DNA of 64,000 bases, taken from Anaeramoeba flamelloides. Lineage: Eukaryota; Metamonada; Anaeramoebidae. The position numbers and the translations under genes were made by a program. The notes beneath the pieces are model-generated. The model had not been told where the DNA came from, ran no database searches, and worked only from the letters and a program-made list of their open reading frames with translations. The stretch lies in NCBI GenBank assembly GCA_027625915.1, contig JANTQA010000047.1, positions 15,872,001 through 15,936,000 on the forward strand. The letters are read 5' to 3'. Below are positions 59,591 to 64,000 of this stretch, in pieces. Numbering within the stretch: position 1 is the stretch's first letter; every line of letters begins with the position of its first letter.

Positions 59591-61414
59591 ATTAAAAAAA
59601 AATCAAAAATAAAAATATAACTATGTAAAATCAAAAATAAAAAAACATCTTATATTTGAAAAATTTAATCAACAAGATTGATTCTAATTTTATATATTTT
59701 TTATTTTTGTGGTTCGTGAAGGCGTTGTTTTTTTTTTTTTTTTTAGTTCATTATACTAACAATATTTGAAAATTTAATATAAAAGTATTGATTTCAAAAT
59801 TGAAAAAAGACAAAAAAAAAAAAAAAAAAAAAAAATTGTTAAAATCACCAAAATTATTTCTTAATTTTTAAAAAGTGTATTAATATTATTTTATAAAATA
59901 TTTTAATTATTTCTCATATTTTTGAAATTTAGTTTAGAGGTATAATTTTAAAATTCACGAAAGAAGTTTTTGATAATTAATTTTTTTGACAAAATTATTA
60001 TCCCTTTAAAAAATCTAATAGAAAATAATTATCACCTAATTATATCGTATTTAAATATTAAACTGCAACCTAACATTTAGAAAAAGTTTGTAAATTGATT
60101 TTTTTCAAGGAAAGATATCTTAGTAACAGATGATTGACCAGTCTAAAAAAATAAATAAGTTTTAAGAACATACCATTGAAAGTAAAGTCGAACAGATTAT
60201 TAGAAAATATGAATAAAGTGCTGTTTATGAAAAAATTATGGTCTAATAATAAGGAAAATCAGATAGAGTTAATGATTGAAAAAAAAACTTTTGTTAATGT
60301 TTTTAAAATTTATTTTTTTGGGAATGAATCACCTTATTTAATTTTTTTGATCTTTTAAATTGAAAAAAATTCATTTTATATAATCTTTGTAAATATTTCA
60401 TATTATTCAATAACAAAAAATACGATACTAATCTTGAAAATTTTATAAAAAAATGAAATAGTTTAGTATTTTTGTTTACTAATTCAACACCAATAATTTC
60501 TCTCAAATTTTATTCATATTTTCAAAACAAATTATACCAAAAAAAAAGACCACCAACTCTTGAGATTTAAATTTTCAATGGCCAGTTTTTAGGGTTTGTG
60601 TTCACATAAAAGGAATACTCGAACATATAATCGTGAACATATTTTTTAAAAAAAAATTCAAGTCTTCTTACTTATAAAATCGAATAATTAATATCAAACA
60701 ACTTATTTTTTAAGAAAGAAATTGTTGAAAAATTATTTAAATTTACTTCATATTCAATTATATGATACCCTAATAAAGGCTTTATATTAAGGTCCTATTA
60801 AATATTACCTTTTAATTGAATATAAAGATTGTGAAATTATTATACGGAATGAAAGTGAAATAGTCAATTAATCAAATAAGTGGTGAGTTTCCTATCACCA
60901 AACTATTGTTGAATTTTTTAAAAAAAGCGATCTCTTATTACATTTAATATTAAATATAAAGTATTAAAAAAATAAATAAATCTTCAAGTTAAAATCGTTT
61001 AAAAATCTTTATATTTACTGATATAGGACAATTAAAAAAAATATTTTAAAATATGTATATTTATTTATTTTGGTTAATTAAAAAAATTGATTTGTAAAAA
61101 TCAACATAATTGTAAAAAATCCTAAAATTTTTTAATTATTTAATTAAAATAAGAAAAAAATTGGCTCAAATATTCCATTTAAAAAATACTAAGGGTATTT
61201 TTATAATAATTCTAAAAATATTTCTAAAAAAAAAAAAAATAAATAAATCACAGAATAACCAAAAAACAAAAATAAATGGTAAAGTAGAAACAAAATCTAA
61301 AAGTAAAAAGAAATAAAACGAGAAAAAAAAGAAGAGGGTTGGTGAAAGAAATAAAAGAAGAAAGGGGAAAACATTAAAGAACTTTTTAAAAGTTCCCTTA
61401 GTTTAAATAAGAAT
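59591..61414. other. Gene-free stretch
   Basis: Very A+T-rich with A-runs near 59810-59835. No coding or RNA gene was recognised. The right end is the 3' flank of the winged-helix gene. Confidence 0.45.
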
Positions 61415-63483
61415 TTAAATAAAAGATATATCATATTCGAAAAGAGTAAGATCAAAATTATTTTTTAGATTCCAATTGTGTTCAAAATTGAAACGAGAAT
61501 TTTCTCCAAAAGGCAGTGTTTGAACGAAATTATTTGGGAAAAACTGAGGAATTTCAAGATAGTTTTGGGTTTGATCATTGGAAAGAACGTTCAATGGGGG
61601 AAAGATAGGCATGCGTAAATGATTGAGATCATTATAATCTCTCGTAATTGTGGTATCATTATTTTGTGGCGAAATAGAATTTTCGGGCTGTAAAAATAAA
61701 TTTCTTGAAGAATTTTTAGGGCACAAGAAGACTGTTTCGCTCAGAGAAAAATTCGTTTGTTTTGATGTTTCAAGATCGTTTTTGGTTTCCATATTTTGAT
61801 AATTAGTACCACTTTTTTTTCTCAAGCTATTCATTATTAGTTCACTATTGTTAATACCATCATTATTGTTTTCACTATTGAGGTTCTTGGGGCTGTTGTT
61901 GATTGAATTGCTAAAGAGAGGGATCTTTAATGTGTATGGGTTATTATTTTCCTTACAAGAAGATTCTGGCACTATAGGTAACTTTAATTCTGGGAAACTG
62001 GGATTATTGTTCGATCTTGGTAAAATTTCAGAAGTTTCAATTATTGGCAGTTTTTCCATTGGTATCATCTCTGTTTTTTCAGAAAACTCTTTGATAAGTG
62101 ATGACTGTTTTTCTTTTGCCCTTGTTTGAAAAAGTTCTCTTTTACTTTTTGTGATTTGGATTATATGTACAGGTTTTTCCTTCTGAAGTGTTTTTTGGCT
62201 TATTTTCTTTTCATTTATTCGAAGGGTGATTTGGTGTTCACCAACCCTATTTTGATCACGGTTTTTACAGAAGAGAGTTTTTGTTAAATTATTTCGTTTT
62301 TCTGAAAGATTTTTTTTATGTTTTTTCAATTTCTCAACGATCTCTTGTATATCATCTTTTGAGAATTCGTCTTTAATGTTTTGTTGTGCTTGTTCTTGTT
62401 CTTGTTTGTTGCAGCATGTGTTTTGTTCTTTCGTGTTTTGTTGTTCTTGTGATTTTGGTTCTTGTTTGTTATAATATATGTTTTGGAGTTCGACTGGGGT
62501 AGTTGTTGTCAGACAATTAATTGTGTTAGAAAAGATTTTCGATTTTTCAATAGTTTCTTCAGTTTCCATCCTTTCTTGTCTTGATCTTGAGATTAATTTC
62601 CCAGTCAATTCTTGGAGTTTTAGTGCCAGTTGTTGCCTTACTTTCCTTGCTTTGTAAATGTCCTGACAATATGGCGCAGCTTTGGGTAAAAAATTTCCTT
62701 GTTCTGCATTCCAATAAAAGAGACCCTTCTCTTCGTTTTCAGTTACTAAATGAAGTAACTTATAAATTCCTAAAATTGTACACACCCTTTGCTTTGAAAA
62801 CCCTGTTAAATTGGAAAGACACTCCCTCGATTTTGGTCCTATATATATATATATAAAAAATGATTAATAATGGAAAAAAAAAAAAAAAAAAAGGGCAAAA
62901 AGGTGAAATTTGTTGAAAAATAAAAAAAAAAAAAAAAACACAAACCTTCTCTAAGGCATTGTAAAATTTTAAGTCCAAGAAGCCCAATGGTTCTTGTTGA
63001 TCTTGGTGTTTTCTTTAATTTTGTTGATCTTTTTGTCCCTTTTTTTGAATTTTGTTCTTGTTCTTTCTGTTTATTGAGGTTTTCTTTAACAATATTGATT
63101 TGCTCAACTTTGTTGTCTTTTGGTCGCGTCATTGTTTTTTGGTTTGGATCTTTCAGGAAGACACTACTCCAAATAGGGCTTAATAGATATTTTTCTTTTG
63201 ACTGATCAAAATTGAGATTGATCGGGGTTGGATTTGTTTTTCTTCTTCTTCTTCGTTTTTTTTCGGGACACACAATAACCCTATTTTGAATGAACAAAAG
63301 TTCGACTTTGGCTAAACTTTCGTAAATCAATTTCTTGTTTTCTTCAGTTTGTTGTTTGATATTTAATTTTTTTTTTGCAAATTTTTTTCTAATTCGAATT
63401 AATTTGAAAACCGTCTCAAATTCAATGGTTGTGTACAAATATTCTCCATATTGCCAGAGGAGTGGATAAAATAAGAATGACAT
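61415..63483 (-). CDS. Divergent E2F/DP-like winged-helix protein
   Basis: Probable DNA-binding regulator of 653 residues. Exons are 62946-63483 and 61415-62838, phase 1 at both ends, and the splice falls inside the domain. Residues 165-223 read TIGLLGLKILQCLREG, a loop with RECLSNLTGFS, KQRVCTILGIYKLLHLV, then a wing ending GLFYWN. The order and spacing mimic the E2F/DP winged helix (SLGLLT...RRIYDITNVLEGIGLI...IQW), but the signature RRxYD is replaced by KQRVCT. The E2F call is therefore tentative, and another winged-helix family is possible. A KKRRRRRK nuclear-localisation-type cluster lies near 75-82 and a basic run precedes the domain. The rest is Gln-, Asn- and Ser-rich low complexity, as in transcription-factor activation regions. 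Confidence 0.72.
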
Positions 63484-64000
63484 AAAGGGAAAGTTTTAGA
63501 AATGTTTTTATTTTATATTGATTTTAATTAACAGTTTTTTTGAAAAAAAAGAGATTAAAAGTGTTTGAAAAGAGGGTCTTGTTGTTTTTGAATTCAAAAC
63601 GATTTTGATTTTCGAGTAAAACAAAATAAAGTTAAAAAAAAAAATGAATATGAAATAGGAATAAATTTGAATTCATTAAAAGAGGATCAAAACAATTTTT
63701 TTCTAAACAGTTGGTAAGATCTCAACCAAGATAAACTGTAGGCAGTCTTCTTTATGTTTGTAAGTTTCCAAATTCGAAACAGATGAGCAACTTCTTTCAA
63801 GTCAAAATTTTCTTACTTTTTTTTGAGATTTGCAAAAATGAGGGTTTATGTCAACTGTTTACTATTTTATCGTTTTGAACTTGCTCTCTTTGATTCAATT
63901 GATGAGCCAAATTATTTTTTTCGACATTAAAAAAACAGGTTGAAATATTAAAAAGTTCTGATTAAGCTGGTTCCTCTTTTTTAAGAATATGTGGATTATT
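63484..64000. other. Gene-free right end of the window
   Basis: Promoter side of the winged-helix gene. No further gene, repeat family member or RNA was recognised. Confidence 0.4.

Noticed and set aside
1-64000. tRNA and rRNA genes
   Set aside because: I looked for GC-richer 70-90 base patches with a GGTTCRA-type T-loop and for conserved rRNA words and saw none. A covariance-model scan would be decisive.

Overview
Very A+T-rich eukaryotic nuclear DNA from a protist. Histone genes, GT-AG introns, a prenylated Rab GTPase, ERO1 and a giant Furry-family protein rule out a prokaryote or organelle. Asn/Lys/Gln/Glu low-complexity tracts, long homopolymer runs and repeat-filled introns fit an amoeboid or flagellate protist. 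An Anaeramoeba-like metamonad is my best guess, but nothing here fixes the lineage. All eight recognised genes use the standard code and end in TAA.

Layout. 1-6.1 kb: no gene, one dispersed repeat (R1) and an A16G13 run. 6.1-8.4 kb: divergent histone genes. H3 (minus strand) has a tail expanded by collagen-like Gly-X-Lys triplets. H4 (plus strand) carries a one-base frameshift in a T run. A 225 bp direct repeat (R5) lies outside each histone gene. 8.4-14.3 kb: no gene. 14.3-19.4 kb: ERO1 (plus strand), three exons with a 3.8 kb second intron packed with repeats. 19.4-26.3 kb and 27.3-30.4 kb: mosaic of degenerate dispersed repeats (R1, R2, R3, R6) and a TA-flanked palindromic MITE. 26.4-27.3 kb: an orphan basic 300-residue protein. 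30.5-33.9 kb: a nucleoplasmin-like chaperone (minus strand), two exons with a 2.7 kb intron. 34.5-36.9 kb: more R2, R3 and MITEs. 38.8-43.5 kb: a Rab5/Rab21-type GTPase (minus strand), three exons with a 3.9 kb first intron. 46.4-56.2 kb: a Furry/MOR2/Tao3 giant protein (minus strand), three exons and about 3,020 residues. 58.9-59.6 kb: repeat R4. 61.4-63.5 kb: a divergent winged-helix protein resembling E2F/DP (minus strand), two exons.

The genes are not an operon or a single pathway. They cover chromatin (H3, H4, nucleoplasmin-like chaperone), secretory oxidative folding (ERO1), endosomal traffic (Rab), cell shape and polarity (Furry) and probably transcription (winged helix).

The most unusual items are (1) the collagen-like Gly-X-Lys histone H3 tail, (2) an apparently undescribed family of modular fold-back arrays: A+T-rich hairpins joined by short GC-richer linkers and ending in a roughly 10-nt-period tail, at six places including two giant introns, and (3) a palindromic MITE whose TA insertion sites are confirmed by empty sites in sister repeats inside the same window. 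Boundaries of degenerate repeats are by eye and good to a few tens of bases.
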